64,000 nt of DNA from Trochalopteron elliotii (Eukaryota > Chordata > Aves > Passeriformes > Leiothrichidae). Position numbers and translations under genes: made by a program. The notes below the pieces were generated by a model that was given only the letters and a program-made list of their open reading frames with translations, was not told where the DNA came from and did not search any database. Of this stretch, positions 37,701 through 51,970 are shown one piece after another. Location: assembly GCA_024734555.1 (NCBI GenBank), contig JANPWX010019802.1, forward strand, positions 1,625,342 through 1,689,341, read 5' to 3'. Position 1 is the first letter of the stretch. Each line of letters begins with the position of its first letter.

Positions 37701-40700
37701 TGCTTGACCTGCTGTAAAGCAGCCGTGACCATGAGCTACTTCCAGCACAAATGAGGGGTGATTAGAGCAGTACAGAGCCCCCTCCTGCAGTTTTTTAAAA
37801 TTCTGTTGGAGGCTGGATGGAGGGAGGGAGTGGAGAGGGAGGAAGGTGCACTAGGAACCCTGCAGTGCGAGGACTTAGAGAATAGAGATTCATTTTATTT
37901 CTCTGTCAGGAGAAAATGCACATAAGCCATTATAACTAAGGAATAGACCCAATTCCCTTCTGTGATAAATCATGAATTGATCTGCCATTTATGTCCTCTT
38001 TTTAAAAACAGCAGTGTGGCTACAGCTTTGGGGCCATGAAATAGTTGTTGCATGGATGGTAATTGGGTTGCTGTTTCTGCACTTCTTTGGGGAGCAGCCA
38101 AACTTCCCTTTCTCTTTGTCCCTTCCCAGCCCTTGCCCTGTGCCTTGGATGCTGACACAGAGCAGCCCAGCACCGTGCCCTGCCCCGTGGCTGCAGCCAC
38201 CTGTGGTTTGGAGCAGCTCTAACCAGAAAGTGCCTAAATTGAGCTGGGGAGACACGCTGTGTGGGAAGGAGCTTGAGGATGTGGCAGCTTTCCATGCTTG
38301 AGAGTGTCCATTTGCTGCAGGGGTGTCCCCAGAGCAGCAGGAAACCTTCCCCTGGCCCCTGTGGGCTCTGACTGCAGTGGTGACAAGGAGATGCTGTGAC
38401 TGAATTTGCAGTGAGCCCACTGAGCTCAGGTGCAGGACAGCACTGCTGGCCAGCACGACTTGCCTGGCATTCCTTCCAGGCTCTGCACTCCCAGGGGCTC
38501 TCTGGAAACCATCCAAGCAACTCCTCTTCCTGCAGCCAGGCCAGCACTGACTGGGCCTGGCTCTTTGAAGCCCTGTGTTGGTGCCCCCATGCCCATAAAC
38601 TGAGGTGGCATGTCAGCAGCCACAGAGGATGGATTAATTGGCCAGCAAGACCTTCTCATCAGAGCTGTGTGCCCTTACTGCTGAGCCTGCTTGCAGCAGG
38701 TGGGCTGAGGGAACACACTCTCCCCAGGCACGAGGGCTGGCCAGCTCAGAGCAAGGATAGCCCTGCCTTTCCTTCTGGCTGTGGCACATCACAGGCACAG
38801 ATGCTCAGTGAGCACCCAAACAGAGGCACTGGACAGGATTGCATTGCCCAACACAAGCCCCAATCAAACCAGACCCAGAGTGGAGACGCAGAGAAGGATG
38901 AGCTGGAGACATCTCAGAGACTGGGGGGAGTGCTGGGGCAGCAACACCAGGAGCTGCAGAGTGGGCCAGAGAGCTCCATTTTCTCTTTAGCCTCACAAAG
39001 GAAAGCACTGCCCTGGGTTCTGACATGCAGTGAGCCTGCTGACTAATTTCTCTCAGAGAAGACATGCTGAGCACCTACTGATCCTTTTAAATTCTTGGTA
39101 TTCAAAGACTTTTGTCACCACTAGGAATTACTTAACAGTTGGCAAGGTCTAAAAGAGGAAACACCAAATGCAATGTATTTCTCTGTTACACCTCTGCTAA
39201 GAGCTGCACATAGTGTCAGGCCACGTACAGGTTTAATGTATGATTGGTGATTCAAAACCATGGCTAGTTTTCTGAAACCCTCCACTACATATTTGTCAGC
39301 TCTCCGCTCACTCACTGCACTCAGAAATTATCATCCACAATACAGATGCTTCCACTTGACATTTTGTCTCAAAGAAGGAAAAACTTTTCTTTATTAGACA
39401 CTTCAAAGCTGTAACTCCTTGAGGTTGTTTCCCATTATATCTAGAATAATGTGGATGAAAAAAGAGATGATGAAAGCTGCTTCTCTATTACGACCAATCT
39501 GTTCTACAGGTCTCATTAGGCTTGGGTGTACTGATCCTCATTAAAACATCAAGCTGAAATGCTTAAAATAGTTTCTAACTGTAGACCATTACTCTACAAC
39601 TGTGCAGGCAAGATTGTTTTGTATTCTCAGCTTTCTCTTGCCCCATCCAGACTCCACCTTGACCCCATGGGAGAATGGCAACACATTTCTACACAGAAAT
39701 GAAAGACTCAGAGACACTTTTAACAACTGTTTAATGCAAGATCTTCATTATTTTTTTAATGGAAAAGAGCTGTAATCCCACTGCTCATTACATAATTTCC
39801 CTATGCCTTGGAACTCTAAAACGACAGAGAGACACCAAATAGCCTGCCTTATTTCCTGGAAATTTGGAGAGAACCAACACCTGCTCATGGATAGTTCAGA
39901 GATTATTAAATACCTCTCTACAATATTTAGCAGAATAATAATTAAAATAATAATTCTTCAGCTTCAGAAGTGGCCTCAAAAGCAATAAGCAGTAAGCATT
40001 AATCCTTAAAATATCCTCTCAATAAAGCCAATAGTGTAAGTATTGCTCTCCTCTATATCACCATCCTGCCTCCATCTATTGTTTTTTCTCTCTGGCCATC
40101 ACCTAGTGAGGAAATAATCTGAAGTACTGAGATGGGTATTGGGAGAACCAGCTCATTGAGGACATGATTTAGGTTTGCAGATTAAGAGCAGAAAAGCCTC
40201 CAGAAATGCTGAAGATTTTTTTCTATGTACATTTTCACATGATTATAGTTAGCTCTTTGCCCACTTTCCAATTTTCTTAAACACACCCTGCCAACTTGTA
40301 GGCTTGATTGCTTTATTTTGTAGCTGTAGCAGATCTGAAAGGCCTAGTTCCTGTAGGCAGGAATAATCATTGCGTAGCTCAGTGCCATTTCTGATCTGTA
40401 CTATTTATTTCAGGTCCCTTAAGACTTCATGCCTCTAACTGCTCCTACAGAGGATACTTGATACTCCCAGGGAGCCTCTTACCCTGCACTAGGCATGGGA
40501 CTAGGCTGTGCCCTTAAAGGGAAGGGATGTCTTATGGCATAACTTCTAATTGGTACTGGGACCAGCAGAACTGGGACACCCCCAAAGCTCTTTGAAGAAA
40601 CAAAACAATTTTGAGTCTTCTGGAGTGTGAAACTTGTAAATGGGGAAGCTGAAATCTGCTAAGATTTAACTAATCCGAAATCATAAAGATCATATTTGAT

Positions 40701-43700
40701 TTACATAGAAAGACATATATACTTTAAAGCTAGGTCCTTCTATACTAATTTGTCTTCATTAATCTTCAGGAGTATCCCACAACCATGAGTTTTTTACTTT
40801 CTTGATGGTATAAATCTGCAAGAATGTAGAGCAGGATACATTCAACAACTAAATTCAGCTCTTAGAGACATTATCTGCATGTATAATTAAGTGCAATGAA
40901 CTCTCTTTTGAATATACATACATATTTGTAAAAATCAGATGTAAGATTATAATCTAATTTATCCACTGTGGTATAAACACTGACATTACGTCAGCAAATC
41001 TCCTTTATGTAGTTTCACCAGACTCAATGTGATGAAATCTGGGCTACTTCTTAAAAGCACCAAGAGAGTTAGAAATCTCTGAGATGGAATTAGTTGCCAG
41101 AAGAACTGTCTGTGCCATATAAGATACTCTGCATGCAGGTGATTCTGCTCACCTTTTTTCCTTTGCTGTGATGGTATCAATGTCTTTATTTGCAGATTAG
41201 GGGAAAGATGAGAGTTCACAGATCAAACCCCTCAGATTTCCAGATCCAGAGTCAGAACTGGAAGGTCAAACATTAAGCTAAACAGTAAACATTTGTAAGT
41301 ACAGGGAGTCCACACACACCAGACATCACAGTTCTGCAATGCCTCTTCCTCTTTAGATTGCACAGAAATACAACTCAGTGCAAATTAGCACTTCTTTTAG
41401 ATAAGATAACCCTCCTCAGAGAGCAGAGATAGTGTGTCAAGATTTAGATGTTCACAGTTCAAATGTTCATCCCCAAACTTCCCAGGGATTTCAATCTTCC
41501 AAATCTGTTTGCACTATATACAGGTATTTCGTTAGCCTTTGCTTGCTCTGCTGAAGATAAAAATGCTACTCTGAAAGAAGCTAGTTTTACCCTCTGCTGA
41601 GGATTAAGTCATTACCTGGCACATCTCTGAGCTCTGTTACTGCCCAGGTCCATGGGTTTCATCATTGTCAGGGGACCTATTATGGCTCATTCCTACACCA
41701 CAGCACCACTGCAAATACTGATCTCACAACCATTAGTTAGAGCTGTAGAGCAGAGCCTGAAGAAGTCCCATACAGCCTGATAGATGTTACACACAGGGAT
41801 GCAAAAGAGCAAGAACTCAGAAAAACCTGAATTCGTCCTGTCATGTGTGTAGCAGCTGTGAGATAAAGCCTAGACCAGCCAAGGAATTGTGATACTGGGG
41901 AATATCATGAACTCCAAGAAACTAAATTTCTCCTTCTCATGTACCTCACCTTTTCAGCTGAATGCTTTCATTCAGTACCTCTAGAAATCTTGCCTCAGAA
42001 ATAACCCAACAAAAACTTTGTTTCTAGTTCTGCTCCTCAATTAAGGTAGCAGCTATCCATCTCCAAAGTCTTGAACTTGCAGCTTTTTAGTCCCCACCTT
42101 TGCTGTCTAACTGCAATGCCTGTAGCAAAGTTTCAGAGGCAGAATGAGGTACATTGTTCAGTTGAAGGTCTTTGTCACCCATTTGACCAAACAGCTTTTC
42201 CTGTAACTGGTTTCACTTGGATAGTAAAAGCGAAGATAAAAGGTAGCATTTATAGCTCATTGCATCAACAACAGCAGCAACAGGCCTCATTAACAGCCAC
42301 CTAGCTCAGGGAGAGCTGCAGTCCCAGATGTAAATCAGTTAAATGAGAAGGACTGGCATCTAATGGTAGATAAAATTATTTGACATTGACAGGGTCACAT
42401 TTCCCTGTCCTTTTTTAAAAGATATTGCTATCAATTTTAAAAGATGTAAAAGGTCAAGTGTACCATTTTAGGCAATACAAGGTTAAGGGAAGAAACAGAG
42501 AAGGAGGTTTAGCTGCATGCTCCTTAGGTAATGATATTCATAGCTTATTCTTCCATTAGGTCAGAGAACAGATGAGAAAGGACAATACTTGTTTGTTTTT
42601 TTCTTACAACTGTCTTTCTCTATTGCACAGACTCCACAAGCTATAATCCAGATTCAAGTAAAGAAACTTGTCATGCTTCTGATGGGACTAGAATTTTATA
42701 GACCTGGTAACCTCCTGGTTACTGGGTGCAAAGTTTAGAGATTTCTCACTGGGGATGGGTCAGCTGTGGAAATTTTTCTGCCTTGACACCTTGAAGTTTT
42801 GTTTGAACCATTATCAGACCACAATACCTATGTCATATTTCAAGTGCAAAACTCAGCTGGTCTCTTACCAGAGAATTAAAACAGTTGCAATAACAGGGAG
42901 CCACCAAATCGAACTGGAGTGGGGAACCAAAAAATTATTCCCTTACATATTCCACTTTTCAGCATGAGATGAGAAACTTAAAACCTGTCTGTAGATATAT
43001 TTCCTTTGAATTAGATAAAAAATTAAGGTGCTTTTCATTAAAAACACAGAGCATGATTTCCAACACAGGATTTCATCCGTCATATTTTATTTTGTTTCAC
43101 TGGTATGAAGATTCAAACTCGTCCATGCAGTTCATGTTTGCTCTGTTCTGCAGAAAGTTCAAGTCATGAACAAGGAAACAGTTTCTGTACCTGTGGATGA
43201 ACTAGGCCATTGGTTCCCTCTTCACATGTCTTGTGTTAGAGGACAGTTTGATCCGCTGATTTACAACCCTGCCCTCTGCAACATGACAATTTTTTTTTTT
43301 TTTTGAGCTTGCTAGCATGTTGCACAGCTCTCTGGCTGGATCTTAGAGACTGGGTGAAGATGGAGACTGCTGGACTACCTCAGCACTGTGCATTAGGGTC
43401 AGGCTGCTGGGCACTCAGATAGCAAACTTGTGAGCCCAGCCTAGTCTTCAATGGTGCCTTGAATCCCTTCCCACTAGTGATGGACATCAGATCTTCACAA
43501 AATAATGGCTGTTCTCAGAACAATGCTGATCGCAGAGCCCACATTGATTTGTTTGAGGTGCATTGTGTGCTCATAGCGGAGTGGGAACAAGCTGTCAGAG
43601 CACAATAAGCAAAATCATCAGCAGGACACAGTTTAGACACTTTCAATAGACCCTGTTCCAAAGCATATGGCCCTTCTTTTTCACTAGCATCCTTCAATCG

Positions 43701-44449
43701 AAAGAGCTAAGTAAAAGATAATATTAAAAAAAAAAACACATTACAACAGGTAGAAGAAAACTATTAAAAAAAATATCTACACACAAACCAGAAAGTAAAC
43801 AGTTTTACCAATAAAAGATAAATTTATGTGAGTTGTGCAGTGTTACACAATTGCCATTGATTTTACATGAAAGGTTTTCAGGTCCTTTGCTAATGGTCAT
43901 CTACAGAACATCCTGAGAAAAAGAGTTGTAGATGTATCTCTCAGTGAAAAAGTTGCTTTGTCCTGAAGTCTTGCATTGTTTCTCTGCAAAACAAAACTTC
44001 ATAGTGTGAAATTACCAAACCTGTAGATATCTGCAGTCTCATAAAGTGGGCACAGCTTCTCTTAGGAACACTGCCTTGAACTAGAAAGGTCTCCATGAAG
44101 CACAACAAGGGCTTTTGACAGCAGGTCTTTCCTTTTCCATGGAAAAATCCTGAGACTCCTTTACATAACAAACACGTCTCACATAGGAAAAGCAATCTGC
44201 AGTGTATTGGCTTCTATTTTTCTGTAACAATAACCAAAAGAGCTGCATGAGGCAAAAGGAGGAATTGTTCTGGCTTTGTCTTGTTCTAAACAGATACAAA
44301 AAACATCGCCATGAAAATCATCCCTCAGTGGCTGATAAAAATAGAACTGCAATTTATGCTCCCAAATACTACCTTTATCTTAAGGCTCTTAAGGAGCATT
44401 TTCAGTAATAATGGCTGATTTAGATGGATTCCCAGGGTGCTGGATCATT
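31779..44449. other. Intergenic, no gene seen
   Basis: 12.7 kb without a recognisable exon, RNA gene or named transposon. It contains GT-rich low complexity (32590-32660), A-rich stretches (34565-34680, 35425-35460, 36939-36955), T14 at 43291, purine-rich ggatggagggagggag near 37812, and a GC-rich 1 kb block with long chance frames (38010-39060). Stretches with several TAAT cores (39720-39970) could be old enhancers but carry no decisive motif. Confidence 0.65.
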
Positions 44450-44720
44450 GCCAATGACATTAATGGTTTAAGGCTCCCTGAATTTTGATTGATTGCTGTA
44501 ATCTGCAGAAACTATTTCAGGACACAGATTTATTGTTATTAAGCCTATAAAATGGTGTCAGGGTCAAAGCAAGTTGATGATTTGTGTTGTGATGCAAACA
44601 GCACAGGAGAAGATGAAATCTTTTAATAAACGTGACATTTGTGAAAGAACAATGTTTCATCTTCTTTGAAAAATCTGTGGCCAACCAATACAGATTGCAG
44701 CAGCAGGGAGAGTGTATTTA
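44450..44720. promoter_or_regulatory. Candidate conserved noncoding element
   Basis: This block lacks repeats and open frames and packs homeobox-like and POU/SOX-like words (gattgattgctg, tattgttattaa, gatgcaaacagc, gaacaatgtttcatc) in the gene-poor flank of a developmental signalling gene. That style is typical of conserved enhancers, but I have no alignment, so this is only a suggestion. Confidence 0.2.
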
Positions 44721-47134
44721 GGCTAAGGCTGCAGTGCAAAAGTTATTCTTCAACAGCATTGATTACATTAACTGCTAATCCACAGAGTGATTGAGATATT
44801 TCACTTGTTTTACAAAGTTTAAATGTGCTCACCTCCCCTTCCTCATTCTCTGTTTACATAATACAGTATGAAATTCTTTATCTCTTCAAATATTGTGGTC
44901 CCAAATCCATCTAGTATCAAGCAACATTTCAAATATGGTGAAATTTTTTCCCCCATAGGACTCATAGCTAGATAAAAGGGAGACAAACTATACTCTAACG
45001 CCTCCAGAACATAATGGAAAAGAACCATAATGGAATCTAGAGATCATTGCTTTTTTTCCTGTTTAAGTGGGTGCTCATAAGCAGAATCAGAGCAGATGAT
45101 TTCTTGTAAAAAGGAGAAACAGGACTGTAACAAAGGGATTCTCAGCATTGCAAGATGTAAAACTATCCTCATTTGTTTTTCCCCTTGGGACTGGATTACA
45201 GAAAAAGTTGTCAGATGGAGGACTAGTAGTACAGCCAGGAAGAATGAGAGAAACATATACTCTCAAAAATGAGGTGTCAGGAGGTTGTTTTGTGGTAGTC
45301 CAGCCTGCATGTCAATGGGTTAATTGTTCTTTATGCAACTGAATAACCTCAGGCAAAAGTTTATTTTCTGCAGTTGACAGGATAGCTGCTGAAACACTGA
45401 GAAGTCCACAAAATCTGATAAAATTCATTTATTCTGGTGGTTCTGATCAACTAATGACCTGGATGAGAGATTACCAGTAAGCTCCAAAAATCATGATGTT
45501 TATTTCAGGCTGGCAATGTTTGACTTCATTTTGTCCTATTGCGTATAAAACCATTGTCATCTCACTAACAACTTCCCATATCATTTTTGTGAACAAATCC
45601 ACCATCATAAACAAGATGCAAAACCAGAATTAAGTTATAATTTTATCCCTGTAAGTTTACTTAAGATACTTCTTTTAAGTAAGCTGTCAAAAGCCCTTCT
45701 TATAAGTTTACTTAAGTTACTTGTTATAAGAAGTAATTTAAAAAGCAGAAAGACCTAAAGAAATATGATTCAGGAAAAAGCAAGCAAACTACTTGGTCTT
45801 TTTAGTTCCATGGTAGATTGTGAGGTGTCGTAAATATCTGTAACTTCCATGTTTTCTGTCCTTATACAGTTCTTACTGGATTTGAGGCAGGATATTGGAG
45901 GAGAGGGAGACAAGAGGAATAGGCAGGGCAAAGAGCACAAAGGCTGCTATAACAGGATGTAGATGTGACCAAACCCCAATACCTGCACAGCACATAAGCA
46001 ACTACCTAAAACAGAAGCAGGGCCAGCACACAGAGTTTAATAAATGGTCACATTAGAAGGCTGCAAAGACTTTTCTGTTCCTGGAATTGTAGCTCCTGAG
46101 TAAGAAGCCCTGGACAATTAAACTGTATTTGATAATGAGGATCACAGAGGAGTGGAGAGAGGTAAGGAAGGGTGGAAGGGTACTCACGTGTGGGTAGGAC
46201 TAAGAGGAGCCTTTTGAACTGCTTCCTGTGATTGAGAAGGAGCAAGAAACGTAAACCTTTTGAAAATGGCCATAGGTACTCTCAATTCCTGTTCACTAAA
46301 AAATGTATACAAAACTGTCAGTTTCATGACTATGTAAAGTTTTTTTTAAATGATAAAATTCTTCCAAAACAAAATTTTTCCTAGTTTTCATGGTTAGTCT
46401 AATATCTATTGCATCATTTGTAGCAGTCTGTTTAGAGTGTGTCTTTCATGCTCCAAAAAAAGGTCAATTTAAACTGCTTCATCCAAAGGCAATGAATTTT
46501 TTTATACAGGGTGCTGAATTCCTTCAATATTCTGTAATATCACTGGAGTCAGGCTGTAACCACTGATAGGATAGTGCTTAGGAATACATGCAGATCACAA
46601 GCAGTCTGTCTACAGCAGTTCAGTCCTGCATCTTTGGCCACTTTTGGGAGCTACATCCACAAAAATTTCAGTGGAATGGAGAAGTGACACTACTTGGGGA
46701 TGTCTTTAGTGAGAATGTCCCCAGAAAAGGCTGTCAGTCCTATGACCACTGCTGAAAATGTGTAGACAGGATGTGCTATTAGTCCAGGGTTGGAGAGTTG
46801 AGGGAACAGCTCTGGTTCCTTCCACAGAGAATCTGAGCAAGAATTTTGCTAACTTCCTCAGTGACACCAAGTAATATGTCCACATTTTTCTTCAGAATAA
46901 GATAAAACTTAATTATCCCATGTAGATAGTAATGCAAAATAGTTCTGTAACTAGGATTAATTAAAAGGAATAAACGTTTTGGGTCAAAACAAAACTGGAC
47001 AATATTATCATTAATTGTTTTGCCCTTTTCCCATATTCTTCATTGCTTCTGAATATCTCTTTTGGTTTCTCAGTGTGCTCAACTTTCATAGTACTCTTTG
47101 GTGGAATTTTGGGGCATCGTAAAGAAAGGCCTTA

Positions 47135-47203
47135 GTGTCTATTGTACGTTAGGACTTGATGATCTTAGCAGTCTTTTCCAAATTTAATAATTCCACGATT
47201 CTC
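47135..47203 (+). repeat. CR1 LINE 3' end, plus strand, diverged
   Basis: aggacttgatgatcttagca, gtcttttccaaatttaataa, then ttccacgattct corresponds to the CR1 3' terminus (gatgatctt...ggtcttttccaacc...gattct). It is decayed and strongly 5'-truncated. Confidence 0.8.
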
Positions 47204-50200
47204 AGTATCGGCTGAAAGACAACAGAGAAGTTGTTAATTTGAAGTTTAATCCTGTGTCAGGCAGTGTTTCCAAAAGTGAGATCTCACGTTTGGGGCCATA
47301 CCCCAGACCAAGGAGTTGGATGCAGCAATGACGCAGAGGCTCAGGACATTTGTATGGACACAACAGTGGCTGAGGGAATCAGGACACTGACATCCATCAA
47401 AACATGTGGAAACATGTGAGGTCTCTCTCACATGGGGCTGTACATAATCAGTTCACAGGATGGGTATACTCACTGATCAGCCAGCTGGGCAAGTCTAATT
47501 TGAAAATTGCTTGTAGACCTGTTGAGTAGGGAGGAGCTGATCCAATGTATCACTAACCTGAGTTTGAGGATATGCTGACTTTTAATAGGCTCTTTCATAA
47601 ATTATTTTCAACAGTAAAAAGTAAAGGGGAAGGGGTTTGGAGATAACTGTGAAAAGCACAGCAAATAATCTAGGGAAATTAGAGAGTAGAAAGGTATACA
47701 AATTGGTAGAACGTTTTTTTCTGTGAAATTGTTTTAATATAATTCAAATGGTAGAGTGTGAGGAAGTCCAAGTCTGATTTTTGGCTTGGTTTTCTAAAGT
47801 AACAAAGATTATGTTGTTGGTCTGCTGTCTCTTCAGTATGTTTTGAGTAAATTGGTTGATTTCTACCACATTTAAAAAGGCAGAGAGTTAGACTTGAGCT
47901 GGTTTTGTGTTCGGGTTTTTCTCAGTTGAGACCTTTATTATACTAGAAGTTGTCTTCACTCCTTTAAAACAGAAAGAAACAGATATATACGTCTAAGAGA
48001 GTGTGTGATTCTCCAGTTATGCTTGTGTAGATCTATATGCATATATATACTATTCAGCTTTAAACTATTTTAAAACTGCAACCTATGTTTATAATTACAA
48101 CCATATAACTATACAGCTTTTTTTGTAAATAAATTTAAATATCAGTGTGATCTGATAAATGCTAAAACATTTCAACAGGCTCTGGGCAGCTGAAAGACTA
48201 GATTGAACTTTCTAGAAGGTTGTGTCTTCTTTTTCTGTTCTCCAGTGCTATGCTGAAGCTTTGCAGACCTTATCTGTGTTTTTCACTCACTGCATTACTT
48301 CTTATCATGTTATGGGGGCATAATAATTTCTGCATCTGAACAAGCAAAACATTAGCTGATTAAATCCCCTCACTTTGCTGTTAGTTCACCTCACTGCCTT
48401 ACAGCTAGAAGAAGGGATTTGCTCACAGCTGCAGATGATCTTGGTAGCAGAGTGTGGAACAGACACCAGATCTCTTGAGTCACAACCCAACTGAACAGCA
48501 ATTTTGGCCATCTAGCTCAATGCAAAAACTGTACAGCATTGCTGATAAGATTAGTGAAGAATGTTTGGAAGTAAAGGGTAATATTTGGAAAACTGAACAG
48601 CATTTCCAAGGTTACATTCCTGAGCTCATAGGCAGAAAAGTCAAAGTAAGAGGGCTGCACCTATATCTTTTTAATGAGATGGCCCCACAGCCACATTCAG
48701 CCTAGTCTGAGAGCTGTGATTTCTGAGCAGGGTACCTCTGGTGCCACATCCCAGCAGGACCATCCCACATTGCACCACAGTCTAGAGGCACTGCACCACA
48801 GGGGGAGTAGAACTGAGCTGGTCTCAGGGACAAAAAGACAGCTCTGAAAGCAGCTCCTGGGATCCTGACATCCAGGGATGTGCAGGACTCTCTCTCTGGT
48901 AGTAGCCAATTCCCTCCTCAAAAGACCCAAAGGATTTACTGGAAAAAAAGCCACATGACTTCTAAAAGAGAGTCAAGCAAAAACACCTTCAGCTTCACCA
49001 TACCTCACTTTGCTGTATGCCTTCTTTGATATTCTGGTGGATTAATTTCAGGTCAATAGAAGAAAGTCAGAACTTATGTCTGAGTACTTTCTGAGAAAGG
49101 GACCTGTCATAGGCTCCCACAAGCATGTGCAAGGTACAAATGCAGAGTGACCTAGTGGGTCAAGAGAAGCCTCACTCTGCAGCACAGAACCCACTGCAGG
49201 ACACCCCTTCCCCACAGGAATGCACCTGAGCTGTCCATGGCAAAGGAGTTCATCCTCCCCTAAAACAGAGCAGAGACATCCCCATCTAGATCTGAAGGTA
49301 AGTACTGCACCTGAGTATTAACCAGGAGTAAGGGAAAAGAAACCCTATGAGGGTGAACATCAACCTTCCTCCCTGCAGGACTGAACTCCCTGCACTTTCC
49401 TCCTAAGGCAGCTGGAAGACAAGTGACTGGGAAACCACTGCTGGCCAGTGGAACAAGAAGTATTTAACATGGGCATAAAGCAAGGAGTGGGGAGGCTGAG
49501 AAGCAAAGGAGCTGTCATCAGTCACCCTCATCTCTCATACATGAAGAATCTTTGCTACCAGACCTAAAATATTCTGGTAAGTAACTAAAAAATCGTAGCA
49601 GTGGTGGTTGTGGGAGCTACATATTCAATTATGCAGACAGTGTGGGGTACAGCAATAAAAGAGGCCAATGCACAGGAGAGCTGTGATAATAGAAGGAGGA
49701 CTAACATGGACTATGCAGGCTGAAAAGTCACATGGAGAGGCTCGAGTAGAAACTGGGTCTGAAGAGTTTATTTGGGGGGAGTTGTCCCTCAGAGAAATAT
49801 AGGCAGGCCTAGCAGGCTAGAGGCAGATAGCCATGGCAATCAGACCAAGAGTAGTTTTGTCTTCCTTTTCTCAGAGGCAGCAGAGTGCTCTGGGGGGCCT
49901 GGCTTCCAGGCAAAAGCTGTTTGATTTGCTGTGATCTCTCTTTATTGTAAAGTTAGATGCAGCAGAAAGCAAAGCTTTCCTAAACAGTTTGAAGAGGAGG
50001 TAAATTTTAATGTGCTTTTTTTTTTTCCGCAACCTTGTTCTGACTGTTTCCTAGAACGAAAGGTAGGGCTCTCCCAGGACAGGAGTTCTCTTTCTGTGCA
50101 GTATCTTAGGGTAAATAAATTAGCCAGCAGTTCCTGCTTTCCTTTGCTGGACCTAAAGGACACAATCACTTAACAGCTCTCTACAGTTCTTGCAAAAACA

Positions 50201-50648
50201 TCTCAGTTTTGCCAGTAAAGGTAGATCTGCTTTCCTGGGTCTAAACTCAGAGTTTTCTGAGTAAAGTTCAAGGAGAGTTGACCGGGTTCTATTCAGGCCA
50301 AAGTGAGATACAGACTTTTAATTGTGCAGGTAGGCAATTGACAAGGTTTCTTATAAAGGGTCAGAGCTAGTCATGTGGTTGTTTCAGAGGCACATCTGAA
50401 TTATTTCTTTGTGTAATGTAATCTTTGTCAAATGCCCTTGGGCAGGAAGCCACTGTAATCAAGTTGACTAATTTACCTTGTCCCTTTATCAAAATGCCTT
50501 ACCTAAGTAACCAGTTCTGCATTTACCTGTGAGGTCTGTGAAGAAATGCAAAATGGGCTACAAAGACAAACAGTTTTTAATCGTCCAGGTGGAAAGAGTA
50601 ATTAATTGTTAATAACTGACTCAGTTAAATCAGCCTATTTGTCTGCTT

Positions 50649-50716
50649 CCAGAATATCCATACGCAGACCACCACTCGACTATCTGGATATTCCAGAATA
50701 TCCATAAACAGACCAC
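50649..50716. repeat. 44-base tandem duplication with internal palindrome
   Basis: A 24-base segment (ccagaatatccata..cagaccac) at 50649-50672 recurs at 50693-50716 with two mismatches. Between and overlapping them, ggatattc (50686-50693) and gaatatcc (50696-50703) form a perfect inverted repeat around CA. Confidence 0.85.
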
Positions 50717-51970
50717 TTACTCAGTTTGCATTTTCCCAGTGAGTATGCTCCAATGCTATACCCAGTGACCTGCTTCCTTCCTCCTCCTGCCAGCAGACTC
50801 TTCCTTGTAAGAGCCTTAAATAGCTCTTCTTTCCCCAAATCTCTCCATCTCATGTCCTCAGCAATTCTCCTTTTCTGACTGAAATCCTCAGTCTCCTCTT
50901 CTGAGTAATATTGGGTATTTTAACAAGATACTTCAGAGGCTGCTACTGGCCTCCGGGCATTTTTTCCTCTATTTTCTGACTGAATGGTCCATAGTGATGA
51001 CAGATGAGAGTATGAAATTGCTGTGAAGCAGCTGTAATGAATAATTACAGCATCTTACAAAATTTTTGTTTAAGACCCACCTAGTCCTCTTGCTCAAAGA
51101 GTCTTTCCTGAGAGTGAGCTCTGTTTAGTTGGGTGAAATCCTAACAGTCCATTTCCCCCTCTTCCTTCTGTGCAAGATCACTTGCTTTTCTGGAGAATAT
51201 ACCTCATTTTGGAGGGTTTCATTGGAGAACTCTTGACTGGTTTAACTTGCCCCCATGCAAACTTCTGAGCCCAAAGAGACCTTCACAACAGTCAGACCAT
51301 GCACATGTGAGACCTCATGCACATGCAGGACCACCTCCATGCCACAATGACACCAAAAACTTCTGGAAATATTTTCCTTCCTTTTTTCCTAATGTCAGTT
51401 TGGTCTATTTAAAATATTATAGCTGCATATTACTGAATGCTCTGGAATATTTTATTGCTTCTGTAAGTGGCACAAAATAAACAAGTGTGTGTGAAGTCAT
51501 GAGCACCAGTTTCTCCTCATCTCTCTGCCAAAAAAAGGAGGAAGTTGAGTGCCTTTTGCATGAGAAGCCAAAGTCTAGAGCCTGCTGCTTCCCATGAATT
51601 GTTGATGGATGCACAAATTTTCATTTGTGCATATTTCACCAACAGGAAAAATGCTGCTGTGTTCCCATTAAGCTGTAGTACCATCCAGAATGATTAAAAT
51701 AATTCATTAAAGCATTTATATCACCCCAGAAAGCGAAGAGAATTATATGCAATTTGGCATATGAAATCAGTGCTGTATGCTTGACCCAAGGGAAACACAG
51801 AAGTGCATAGGTATTGCAAAAGTGCATGGACCCACAAATAGATAGACATGTTTATTTCCAATGTGTCTGGGACTTGTTTTAAGTGTGGTGTTTATTTGTG
51901 CCTATTCTAATATATTTGTTCCACAAGGTCAAGTTTGGTGCAACCAAGACCCAAACTAAAGAGATTTATC

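Noticed and set aside
38396..39046. 216-residue open frame as a protein gene
   Set aside because: It starts without a supported promoter or splice context, overlaps equally long frames on the other strand, and has no recognisable domain. GC richness with few stops explains it.
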